Positions 1 to 12,600 of a stretch of DNA of 64,000 nucleotides are shown piece by piece (position 1 is the first letter of the stretch; each line of letters begins with the position of its first letter). A model generated the notes under the pieces. It did not search any database. It saw only the letters and a list, made by a program, of their open reading frames with translations, and was not told the DNA's origin. Source of the DNA: Gorsachius magnificus (lineage: Eukaryota; Chordata; Aves; Pelecaniformes; Ardeidae). Where the stretch lies: NCBI GenBank assembly GCA_034008185.1, contig CM067084.1:69102612-69166611 (forward strand), read 5' to 3'. Position numbers and translations under genes: made by a program.

Positions 1-3000
1 GTGGCAGAGATGAGCGGACCCCAGCCCCTCACTACCACAGAGCAACCGCACGATGGACTGCAGTTTCTCCTACAAATCAGCTCCTCTGAGAGACAAGAAC
101 TGCCTTGTGCCCCTCCAGCAAAGCTCCCTCCGCAAGCAGTCACAAACTATTGGTACCCTCCAGCTAGGCAGCCTCACCTCTAGATTTTAAAGCCCACTCA
201 CCAGAAGGGACCGACTGTCTGCAGCCAGCTGGAAACAATGATGTGGCTGCTGAGAGACAGAGTCCCCAGTCCACAGATGGGAAAGCAGAGAGGCAGCACC
301 CAGCAGATGGCGGGGGCAAGGGAGGGCAACAAGAGACAGCCACATCCTCCCTTTCTAGCTGCGGCTTTCACTAAGGGTAAGAAAGAATCATTGCTTACGA
401 CTTCCAGCCTCGGGGCTGCATTAAAAAAATTGACAATGTGCTCCAGGAGATTCCCACTTAAAGAAGGCTTTGCCAGACAGCCATATGCTGTGAGGCCATG
501 GCACTTCAGAGCTTCTCGCTCTTGTCCAAATACAATTAGTACAAGCCCAACCCAAGTGAACTTCAAGGAATGTTTTAGTGAAATTCCCCTTTACTCTGCT
601 CTATGTTCTCACACCATGACAAAACCTGAAGTGACTAGGCAGAACAGACAACATCTTAATTTCTGAATAGTTGTTGATTAAATGTTCCCAGTATCCCACC
701 AAAAAAAGAACTCTCACTCCATCCTTAGATGTTTGACCTGGTTTATAAATGGCCTGAACATAAACACAGGTGCAGTGCCTGAGAAGCCAGGCTTACAGCT
801 GCTCCAGATCCCCAGACTGAAACCAAGCTGCTGTGGCACCCTGGTGATCCTGACCCACCATCTCTAATAAGATCCTCTAGCTCTTTTTTGCCTTGTTTTT
901 TTTTCCTCTTCTTTTTAAGAGCTGCTTACTTTGCAAGTTGTAACGTTTTCTCTCAAGAACTTGCCACACTACACTGAGCTTTACAAAGGCAGATAGGTTA
1001 TACTGCATGAAATACAACAGTGCCTACAGTTCAAGAGATCTCTAACAAGGGTGGAAGTCAGTCAAGCTTCCACTGTGAGAGCTTGGCATTTTCCCTAGTG
1101 CTGCCTAACTCCTACCCAGTGAAGGTTCAATAGTTTATGCATATGAAAGCAAGACAAAAATGTACTGAGAATATTTTATACAGCCACTGATCTTTTTTTC
1201 TTCCCCTCTTTCAGCAGCAAAAGAGATGATGGGGAGCTAACCTGCTATAGGGCAAGTGTCCCCCCTTGGCCTGGTCCCACCGTCATCCACACTCAGGCTG
1301 ACGGGTGGAGCACGCACACGAGTTTCCTTCCGATGGAAACTAGTGAGCTGGGGAAAGGGATGACAGATTGATACATACCTGGATTTAAACCTGCAGTGGA
1401 GTCAAGGTACAACCAGAAATTCCACTGCACAGTCTTAGTTTCCTCTTATCTAATGGTTTAAATTCAGCCTTTAAAATAATAATAAAAAACCCCCAAACCA
1501 GTCTCTTCTCATGTCTCTACTTCTATTAGCAAATCCCATAGGAGAGAGGAAAAAAGAAAGGAAAAAAGAAGAGAGATCTGCAGAAAGTGATTTCTCCCTA
1601 TTATTTTATACTATATTTATTTATGCTAAACCACATGAAATTACACGTATATAGAGAGATATATATGCACATAAATATTTTATACATATTTAAATGTAAA
1701 TGAACACATTATTCTACGGTTCACCATTATCCTGACTGATAGCGTCAGAGCCACAGACCAGGAAAGGCAATATTCCTAGCTAAAAGTAATAGGCCAAGGT
1801 TTCTGAAATGTTCCATTTTCTGTCCTAGCCCTTCCTGTTCCCTTTATTCCCAAGAAAAAGCTACTACAAGAAAGACGGACTTAAGTCAACGCTACCAGCT
1901 GCCTGACCTGCTAAGAATATAGTTGTACAAACAGATGTTGGGAGTTTCTTGGTTTAATCAGGCCTTAAGAGAAAGGTCTATACTGTAGAAATCTTTCATG
2001 CCTTACCTGGGTTTAATTAGGAGTTTTAATATCCACCAGCTTAAGGGCTAAATGAAAAGGCTGTTACTAAGAAGATATTAGGTAGTGCTTTTACAAATCA
2101 GAATTGCTACCCAAAACATATAAAAAAAAAGTATTAAGGACTACAGACAATTTAATCACAGGCGACTTGTTTTCGTTCTGACTCATACAAGTAGCAGTCC
2201 TGAGCATGGAACTGGGTTACCATGGGCTGAGCATCAAATCTGATCCCCAAATCTCCTGTGCGCAGAAAAGCTTTTCACAGCACAAGATAAGCAATAGATG
2301 GGGAGTGGCAGCTTCCAGAGAAACCCCTCCTAATTTTCTAAAAATGTTTAATGTCCAGGAGAAGCTAGAGTGGACACTGGCATCATTTACTTCAAACACA
2401 CTGAGTTTTGTCATCTTCCTTAGTTTCCAGTGCCTTCCAGGCCTTCTCCAGCAGACCAGTTCTGAAAGAGGGATGCAGACCATGTCTTCTTTAGACATTC
2501 CTAAAATGTAACTCGCAACTGACTATCTTTTGAACTTGCATAATGAATTCTTGGTGGTTAAGTGTGACTGCATGAACAGGTGAGTGCAGACAAGACACAG
2601 GGCAACATTATTTTTTTAAATATTATGAATGCTATTTTCCTGAAAAATAAGAGGAATAGGAGTAGTCTAATACAAGAACTGCATTGACTAAAGAGAACTT
2701 TCTGAAAATACACATGATCTGTCATTGTAGGTGTTCTGTTTCTTTTCACCTGAACATAAAAACTGGCATTACATTCCCTGTTTATGACCTCCCCGCCAGA
2801 GAAGAACAAAACAGATAAAGCACAAGTGCAGGAGAATTATTAGTTTGCTTTGATTACATAAAACTGTTTGTTCAATTTTGCAAGAAAGTGATGGATTATC
2901 TTTTTTTTTTTTTTTACACCTGTCATAGGAGAATGGCTATTCCTTCCATTTTTTTTCAGATTCGAATTCCTCCCCCAAAGGGGTTACGAACTACTCTACA

Positions 3001-6000
3001 GTGCATTTGTAGCTTCAGGTACCCCGTGAGTTTCCTTTTTAAGTTTATCTTTCACACAGCCTTTAAAAAGCACTATGCACCATTTCAGGTTACTACTTCC
3101 ATGTATTGCATTTATATTCTATTTCTAAGAAACACTTCTGCTAAAACTAGAGAGAAAAGAGATGACTTTGCCACTAAAATGAAATATTTTTACTTTAGTA
3201 CTGGGTAGTTCAAGTCTAGAAAAAAAGAACTGGGCAAATATTGCCTGAATATGTTAATAAACACTTGTTTGAGGTGAACCAGTGATTCTAGCAAATAGTT
3301 TTCTGTGCTGTTTCAAACACGTTCTTTGTAAGTGGAAGAGCCTGTATTGGAAGCAGGCTCAGCAAGCGTCTGCTGGTAGGAAGGACACTGTCGTCCAGCT
3401 TCATTCCAAGTGTCCTGATCGTCCAGTCAAGCACAGATAATGCCATTTGGCTCGGGCGGCTCCATGGATGACAAACAGCAGATTGCAGGTGATTCAACAC
3501 AAGTCAACTCCTCAGATGTGTTCTGTAAGCACATTGCTACCAACCACCCTCGATTTCAAAAATTTCCAAATAATTTACAGAATAAGGGGCAACATTAATT
3601 ATTCTGTATGAGTCACTCAGCAAGCTCAGACTCCCAAAGGACCTCAGCTTGGCAGGACACCAATATACGAACCATCTGGCCTGACACTGTACATCTTGGA
3701 GCTGGTTTCTATAAATGACTGTGTTTATAGAACTTGAAGGACCTTGTCTGATGGCGCAATGTATCATCTAATCTCCCTGTACATCAATTAGCTCATAATT
3801 ATTTGGCATAATCTGACTATCACTTCTTATTTGCCCATTCAGTAGTGGGAAAAAATGGAGTAGGACAGAGGTTGAAAAAAGAAAGCCTTTAGCTGACCCA
3901 CCTTTTCCAATGCTGTTCATGCAGTACTCCAAACATTGCTGTTCAATTATTAACATTCCTCCACTGTAGTGTCTAAATCTTGCATTTTTACTTAAGAGCA
4001 ATGAAAAGCAGCTGAAACAGCTGCCCAAATGACAACTGTGGTATCTGCACATATTTCAACAATGCTTTGTAGTAGAAAGAATGGGTGTCTTAAAAAATTA
4101 AAACCACAAGGGGTAGAGGATTTTAACTGAACTTTGTGACTTGTGAAGCAAAGCTACAAAGTGCCAGCCCAGAATCCATTTGCCTGAGGAATTGCTTGAG
4201 TCCATTTTGCATTACAGTGCTTCTGTGCAGGTAATATGCTTGCAAGTGTCTGTTCCCCCATCTACACCTGTGTGTGTCTGCAGCCCTTGTTCAGGATATT
4301 ACTCATTCCAGCAGGAGGCAGAATGGGGCCAAATAACCTAATTAGCTTAAAATGAAGTCTGAAGTTTAAAACGAACCACCCTTGTCTTTGATAGAAAGGG
4401 ACTGGATTGAGAAAGTCTTAATTTCATGGTAAGTTACTATGGTCCCAATCACAAAGTAGCTAGCTATGCTAATAAAGACTATCTTATCATCACAGGGTAT
4501 TATTATTAATACCCTTATTATTAGCGCACTTTATGCATTACAATCTGACCTCCAGCCTGAACTACAAGCTACTGTCAGCAAGATAAAGCTCAAAACCCAC
4601 TTCTCACAAGTGCTAATTCTTAAAGCATCATTTTATCAATATGAAAATCACCATGTTAAATATTTACAAGTGTTTTTCCACATAAAAATATCAACATTTA
4701 ACAAGGCAGCTGGTGGCTGGGTATCAGGTATATCTGTCTTCAGAAGTGCTGGCCAGGCATAAAGAAGAGGAAGACACATGAGAACAGAACCTCACTGGCA
4801 CCTCCTCTGCTCAGGCACTGCTCCAAACCACCATTTCCAGGGGCTGTTTCCTTGGGCACCTGGTGTGTATTTTCTAAAGATCTGTTGGATGAAGACCAAT
4901 TTGGTTACTGCTGTAAGCAATTGCACTGCTACCATACCGAGCAAATGAAGACGAGTTTCCCACAGTAAAGCGTGAGTGTGTGCATTAATATTCCTTCAGA
5001 ACCATTTTGTTTCTGTCTCCTGAAGAGCAGCATCAAAGTAGGGATGTACTATGAACCAACCAGAGTAACCAATGGAGGCAGAGGATGGCACAGGAACAGT
5101 CCATGTGTTAAAAATGCCCCTTTCTAATAAAAATAAAGATAGCTGGGAGATTTGAATAATGGAGGTTTTCCAAATGCATTAACATTGGTAGGGTCCCAAT
5201 ATAAATGGCAGTGCAGTGTTTTGGGGAATTTACAACCACGCTCAGTTAAACTCCCCAGAGTCAACCTGCATTAGCGCACGCATGCACCAGCACAGAGACA
5301 TTCTGCCCTCCTCCCTCCATAGCCTGGATCCAGCAAAGGTCCAGGCAGCCCAGACCGCATCTATTTCTGCGCCAGACTATGAGGAAGCCCTGCCACCGCT
5401 GCGCCAGCGCAGTGGCCCGGCACTGCAGTCCCTTCTCCCTGTGCTAGGTGCAGGGCTCGGTGGCACAGGGTGCAGTCCAAATTATCCATCCCTTGGATTC
5501 AGCTGTTACTGTACTCACGATGCCCAAGCGGTCACCCGAAGAAAGTGGTTGGGAACATGTCCAGTAAAACTAGTTAAGCTGCAATTTGAATAAGGAGCTT
5601 AAAAATAACAACTGAAGGATGCTATTTTACATCTACTACCACCTACAGGAATATATTGAGTACCCTGCTGTAGGTCAGCTGGATAACAACAACAAAAAAA
5701 CCCAACACAAAACCCGCTCAAAACCTTAACACTTCCGCCCCCTCTGCCCCCCAAATCCCAAGACACTAAAGAAACACTAACAGCAAAACTACTCCCAAAT
5801 TTCTGTAAAAAGGAAGTTTCTGGAAATCCATGACACATTTCCTTAAGTTCCAGAGGAAACCGTCATGCAAGCCGGCTGTTCTTTCAGAACTTGCCACTGC
5901 ACACTGAAGAAATGGGCTATACATAAAAGAGTGATTTAATAGATTGTTTCATGGTCTCAGTTAAGAGAAAAGCAAATCACAAACAAGTGGTGAAAAGAAA

Positions 6001-6243
6001 ATGGGCAGGCAGCCTGGCTACTGAAAAATCCATAGATTTCAGTGACCTCACATTTTCTAAGAAATTCTGATCATACAAAGTATTACAGATCTTTTTTCAT
6101 GTAAATTTTCCAGTTACCTCAAACTAGTTGCTAGACCATGCTAACTAGTAAAATATCTTTGTTTTAAAAAATGATTAGTACTGTTGTAACAATGGGAAAA
6201 TCACGTTGCTGAGATGCTTTACCTTGTTTTATTTCTGCGGGTT
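1..6243. other. Region downstream of C4orf50, no gene seen
   Basis: AT-rich sequence with no open frame that I recognise. In human the next gene in this direction is CRMP1, but no CRMP1 exon was found. A small patch with locally raised GC and CpG at about 5260-5545 includes the palindrome CTGCGCCAGCGCAG at 5399-5412. Confidence 0.6.
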
Positions 6244-6248
6244 TTATT
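6228..6248 (-). terminator. Candidate polyadenylation signals at the C4orf50 stop
   Basis: Two AATAAA hexamers on the minus strand lie at 6243-6248 (overlapping the TAA stop) and 6228-6233 (11 nt past it). If either is used, the 3' UTR would be only tens of bases long. A GT donor-like site (AACAAG|GTAAAG) follows directly, so a spliced 3' UTR is an alternative. Not confirmed. Confidence 0.3.
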
Positions 6249-6633
6249 CTTTCCTGTGCAGCTGATTTCCCCCCACAGGATTTCGACCTTTCTTAGTTGC
6301 TGACAACACGTCTGACAAACAGCTTTTTGCTGTGGGAGCTGAGGTTGAGCCATCTGTTTTTTCTCTAGAGGGCCATGCCTTATTCATAATGGCATTTTTC
6401 TGTTTCATTCCCTGGGGAATAGCACCTGCATGCTGATTTCCTATTTGACCCCCAAATAAATCATCACATTTCGACAACCGATCCCTCCCCTTCGTGGCCC
6501 AGAAAGTGCTGAGCTCTGGAGGCGCCAGCGCATCCTTCATCCCTGACAGCAGAGGCCAAGGGGCTTCCTCGTGGATCACAGGCAGGTTGCAGTCAGCCTT
6601 CAGATTGGAGCTGGAGGAGATGACAGAGGGTAT
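6244..6633 (-). CDS. C4orf50: C4orf50 terminal coding exon 13 (stop codon)
   Basis: The strong acceptor TTTTCTTTTCTTCTTTCCTCCTCAG|ATA is in phase 0. 129 codons (residues 1489-1617) lead to TAA at 6246-6244. The start is Ser-rich ([12 protein letters not shown]). The middle includes a segment rich in Gly, Asp and Gln ([19 protein letters not shown]). The end is basic (NQLHRKE). No donor is evident before the stop. Confidence 0.85.
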   Translation of the reverse strand: MPSVISSSSNLKADCNLPVIHEEAPWPLLSGMKDALAPPELSTFWATKGRDRLSKCDDLFGGQIGNQHAGAIPQGMKQKNAIMNKAWPSREKTDGSTSAPTAKSCLSDVLSATKKGRNPVGGNQLHRKE

Positions 6634-9600
6634 CTGAGGAGGAAAGAAGAAAAGAAAACATAACCTTGGATGTCCCAGGCCACTCTATGCATTGTGGCTG
6701 ATTTCAGCTGTAGCTTCCCATATAATTGTACAGTAGGTCCATGAGCATTAAAGCTCACATGATGTATATAAAAAGAAAATCCCTCAGTTGCCAAAGATCA
6801 GGTAAAAAGAACTACTAGCATTCTGCTCTCCCTAAGAATTTTCTTTCAGGACAATATTTTCATTGATTCTTTATATATGTGACTGTGATAAAGAAAACGA
6901 TCAGGAAACTGGATATAAACTGTCACATACATCCCCATGAGTAAATAACTTAAGGGTTTCACATGTTATTGGAATTCTGAGACACCATTTCATTGTCTAA
7001 TAAATTTCTTAACTAAAAGGCAATTTCAGTATCTTGCATGTTTTTTTCAACTACTAATGCCAAATGCAGAAACTATGCTTTTATTTGTTTTATTAAATTT
7101 ATTTTAATCCAAATTATAAAGGAAATCCAGTAGAATAATATTTGCAACTACTCTAGCTAGCTGGCTCCAGTAATTGCATACTTGAATTTTTTTTCTCTAC
7201 ATTTATGGAGAGGTTATGTTGTCTCAGAGAGGGTGAAATCTCCTGCCTGTTTAGTTTAGCAGCAGACTGTCACAAATGCAATTGCAATTGATCAGCTCTG
7301 TTCTTAACAGGATTCCTGCAGTTAATGGAAATTACTATAAAGAGCTTCAGGGCATAGGAATAATTGGATCACTAAAAAAAAAAAAAAGGAATTGGAGGGA
7401 AAAAAAAAGGTAGGACAAGATCAACAGAACAACTTTTTGTTTTCAAACATCCAACAATTTTCAAAGATTGTCTTTCCAGACAGTACACCATGATGAAAAA
7501 AAAACCTTTTAATTATTTTTACAAGCCCCAAGCCATTCCTAAACAATGAGGAAGAAAATGCATCATGAAAATCATGAAGCGTTTGTTACCCTCAGCTTGT
7601 TTAAACTAACAATCAACTGTGAATCTCTGGAAGCAATCATTCAGATATCCATATGATCTATAAAATGACTGCCAAGTTTAATAGATGTCACTAAATTAAA
7701 AACGATGAGAAAATTTTTACTGACCTGGCAATTTTTGTGATGGTTCTGTCTTAGCTCTTGATGCAAGGCTATGATCCTCCCTGGACTTGTTAATTTTACA
7801 GGAGAACCAGCACACGCATTTGGAGCGATGCGAGAACTGGAGGTGCTCTCCACCTCTTGCGGGGGGTTTGCAGGTACTGACTCAGTCATCCCATTCCCTT
7901 TGACGTGTGTCTCATGAGCCTGGGGCTGCCCAGGGGCCTGTGAAAGGTCTGTGGAAGAGGGCAGCATCTGCAAAAGAAAATAGTGTTTTAAAAAATTGAA
8001 GCCAGATGAGGTTTTCCAACACTCTTCTGTTGTGGATTAGTGGAAGCCACTTGGATGAATTAATTACAATAAATGTTCACAGAAAATAAATGTAAATAAA
8101 CTGCATTTACCAAAATAAGAAAAAAGATAATATACCAATTATTTTAAAGATGTAGCATTCCTGCATCTGTCTAAAAAGGAATCCTGCATTCATCAACTCT
8201 TCCCCAAAATGAAAATAATCTCTAAGCTTTAACTACAGATAAATTTGCATCTGGATATTAAGGAAATCTATATAAAAAGTAGAAAAAAATAATCATTTTA
8301 AAAATTGCATAGTGTTATGCTAGGTCTCCTCTTGAAGAATCTCAAAATTTCTAACATGATTCTTTCACACATACTCTCTTGCTCCACGCTACACAACAAA
8401 TTCAGGTTTGTCTACCTATCAATGCTCAAGAAAGTTAAGCTGAATGGACTTAAAAAATGTATTAGTTCAACTGCATGAACTCTTAAGCAGACCCTCCTGT
8501 TCTGAATAAAAATAATATTAATTCAGTTGATCTTATTTCACCTCCCAATCAACTGTAACACCACAACAAACATTATCCTGATTGTATATCTTCACTGAAC
8601 TGAAGACAAACTTAGAAATGGCAGTCATTTAATTATGCACCTTTTCATTACAGTTGCAAGCAGGAAAACATCTCCCTGAACGTAAATCACTACCACAGGG
8701 CAGTAGCACTTTATCATCCAAATACATATTTTTATTAAAATTGCACAGGAAAAGAAATTTAAGATTATTAACCACAGTTTCAGCGTTTGGGTTTTATTTA
8801 TTTATTTCCAGAATTAATATATCTGATTACGAGTTATCACCTTATTGTCATTAGTCCTCTTGCAAAAATTCCAGAAATGCAAATACTATAAATATGCCAG
8901 GTCAGGAATTCTTACTTGATATAAAACACATTTTGCTTAAAATAATATATTGTTTTTCCTCTGTACATCTTTAATGAGCATTAGCTACATCACTTGTGTC
9001 CATTAAAAAAAAAAATAAATCAAAGGATTCTGAAATGCCATAGTGGTGTAAGATTGCTCTGGTGACCCTCCAAGAAGATGAGCATTTGTTGACAAGCTCA
9101 TGCATCAAAATATAATTCTATGATGGCATGAAGAAGAATGTGTGGTGTGTAAGCTGTTGCCATTGCTAAGAAAGGAAGTCTTACAGGAGTGATCACCATG
9201 GAGCTTTATGAGAAACATACTGCTTGCAAGCAGTTCAAGAGCAGCTCTGATGCCAGGGTTAGAGCGTACAGGTACCAGTCGTGCTGTGCTGTCCCACAGC
9301 CTTGCAGATGACACTGAATCCCAGCTGGTGATGAGTACAAACTCGTCAGACCTGGAAAAGCTCATCACTCTTATCTTCTGCTTGCAAAGTGACCCTCAAA
9401 GCTCATGGGCTCCCTTGAAGTATATGTCTTACAATTCTTAAGTATGCTAACACGCTGGTATTTAGCTTGTAGGGTCAGGAGGGTGGGCTGTGCCTGTCCG
9501 TCTCTAGGCTCGGTGTGCTACAGGACAGACCCTTCCCCAGGACACACCGCGTGAGAGAATGAGTGGTAAACACAAGCAATCGACGCTGCCTTTGATCCTA

Positions 9601-12600
9601 TTTCATCTTCTGTTCTTGGCTACCCACCATGAGAGGAAGGAACCAATGCTGCTGAATTCTGGCCATTGGTCCCATTAAAAGTACCAAATGCAAGCGTGTT
9701 TGGCCAGCTGAGACACTCCCCAGTAGCAGCTACCACCTGGATCATCTACTTCAGGCTGAACAACAGGCCAGGGAACAAGACAGTGACATCCAGGAGTTGA
9801 AGGACCACTCATATCGAACAACTTTGGGCACATAATTGAGACTGCTGCTCTTCCCTAAAAGATGTGCGCTCTCTACACTGACTACAGAGGAAGTCTGTGA
9901 CGCTCTCTGGACACAGCACTTATTTAGGTAGGGTGGCACGAACACCCAATCGTATCCTAGCATCACAGGCAAAGATCAGTTGGAAAGAGAAAGCTATATA
10001 TTTGGACGTTCCCCTGGAAACACCAGAAGCCAAAGAAGGCTTCAGAAGTCCTTGGTTTCTAAGCAAGGTTATGAGTGCAGTATCTCCCCAGCACTCACAA
10101 AAAATGCCGGCTGGCTGCAAGTGATGGAGGGGTTACAAAGGGCAGCTCTGAAATGTTTTGAGGCATGAAGAGATTGGATCTAAAATTATTTGATGAGAAT
10201 TTCCTCTCTCCAGGAAGCACAGTTAGAGGCATCCCTCGTGATGGATGGGAGTCAGCACGAGCTGAACAAGTTCTGGAGCTCAGTGACCCATGCAAAGGCA
10301 AGAACTGGTAAAGCTACCAGAAAAAACACAAATCAAAGCTGTGACACTGCCACATTTCATTTCTAGAAAAATAACCTCCTGGCAGGGTCTTTCCTTTCCT
10401 TCTATTTCCTTCAACCGTTCATCTCCCAAACTCTTTTGCATCTTGGGATTACTGAATTCTGCTGCAGCCAAGGTAATTAAACTCAGTAGAAAGGTGGGTT
10501 AATGCAAACCCTGAGGAGTGAAGCTGCTGCTACCACACTGACAAAGTTTTCACAGTGTGGTCTGTGCTATATGTGAAAGCTGCTATGATTTTCTCAAAAA
10601 TGCTCATCCTCAGTATTTCATAAGACTGTGAAACACTAAAGATCACATTTTCTATAGCACTGTGGATGTAGCCAAGCAAAAACCCTGCATTTTGCCTCAA
10701 CGCCCAGACATTAACTTCTTCCATTATTTAATTATTCCCTTTTTATTTATTTATTTATTTACAGTATTGATTCTGTTTTTCTTTAGTATTCTTTGCTTTC
10801 CTCCAAAGTTTCCACATATTATCGCACCTAGGAGGAAATGAATTGTGATATCCCACCAAACCTGAATAAGTGTAAACTTGCGTACTGCCAGGTTCTAGAA
10901 AGGACTGACATTAAAAAAAAACAAATGTCAGTTTCCCCCAACATTGCAAAAATAAAAAGTCAGTGGTGTCAGAGATAAGAATAAAATGTTTTAATTCATC
11001 TGGATATTTTTAATTGCACATTTTATCTTAATCTAAACTCTAACGTTTATCAGAAAATAAAGGAAGGTTAGTTTTTAAAGCTTTTCTGAATTAGAATGAA
11101 ATAGAGCAACAAACACTGCTAACATATCTGCGTTACGTATGCAGTCAGGAAACAGATCTAAATCTTTGTCAACCAAACCCAATTTTACTTTAAAATGGCA
11201 CTAACCTTGAGTGTGTACCATCTCCTCAGCCACCACAAATTCTTGATATACCCTCTATGCAAACAGCCATTTACATAATTATTGAACAGCTTTATCGGTT
11301 ATTTCACTGGAACGGCCAGGCTGCCCTTAACTGGTTTTAATCTGTATTTTATACCCTTCAGTATTCTTAATCTTTCTGAAAGTCAAAAACAACGTACCTC
11401 TCAGCAATGGATTTTACCCTTCTTTAAAAAAATTACTAAATAACAACCACCATCTCCTCTTTTTCATCTCCTTGGAATTCCAATGATTCAAGTCACGTTT
11501 TCTGTACTGTCAGAAAAAGAAGCCTCTTCCTGCTAAAAACTTTGTCTTGAAAGCTCCCTTGCTCTTGATCAGCACTGTCCCCAAAAGACTGAAAATCCCA
11601 AAGTTAAACCCATTCTCCCCTCTGAGGGTGGGACTCATCTGACCGAAGCACATCTCCTCCTCGCCCCCTTCACAACCGGTGGAGTCCAGCTTCTCCAACT
11701 CTTCTCACCTTACCTAAAGCAGATATCTGAAATGGGCAGGATACCTCCTTGTAAGTATCTTTTTCTCTCCACAAACTATTAAAAGCGAGGCCACGGATAC
11801 GATTGTCTGAAGTATAGGCGTCAAACATGAAATATATCTCACCCTCAGTGTCAGAAAAGCTTCTGATCTCACCAGCCATGCAAAATCATTCTAAGGAGAG
11901 CATCAGGGAATGTTATTTCAGGCCTGTTTCCTTCAAATATTTCACAGGAGCGCATAATGGTTTCTTGCAAAAAATATAAAATAAAAAAAAAAAAAAAAAA
12001 AAAGCAGCATTTTTTACCAAAAAGTATCTCAGAAGAAATCCCCTGATACAAAGCAGGATTAAGCTATACTAGTCTGCACATTTATTCCCTACTCTGTAAA
12101 ACAAATAATTTACTACACTGGACACATTCTTTGCCTGGAGCTTTCCATTCATAAGGTTTAAGATGACTCGATGAAAAGCAATACTAAAAGCACTACCATT
12201 TATCCCTATACTCCTTGCACAAATTCCCTCTCAGCCCTGAGAAATGCGGGCAAATAGCCACAATGGTTTCAGATCCACTACAGAAAAAATCATCAAGTCA
12301 AAGCCTTCTGGAGCAAGAGAAATTGAAGTGAATGCGTACAGCAGCATTACCCATTACAGCTATCAGTCATTCGGACAGAGGCTGTTGACATAAAACCAGG
12401 ACATGTTGGCTCAGTCATTTGAGGGACAGAATTGAACATACTCCTGTTTCTCCACACACTACCCAAAAGAGAAAGAAAAGGCCCCAAAATACTGCACAGC
12501 TGCACTGGCTGGGGTGAACTCAGTGAGGGGTAAGCCAAGCTCTCTTGCTCCTCTGTGTGGCTCTCTAATGTATCAAAAGCAGCATGGACACAGCATGACT

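Noticed and set aside
5216..5593. 125-codon plus-strand open frame
   Set aside because: No recognisable domain, no splice context, and it coincides with a GC-raised patch where long open frames arise by chance.
1..6243. Search for CRMP1 exons expected from human gene order
   Set aside because: No sequence resembling a dihydropyrimidinase-like protein exon was found on the minus strand, so that gene should lie beyond the left edge.
11670..11879. Minus-strand open frame with exon-like codon use in intron 11
   Set aside because: No acceptor and donor pair gives the phase 0 needed between exons 11 and 12, the possible acceptor frame meets a stop at once, and I recognise no domain.
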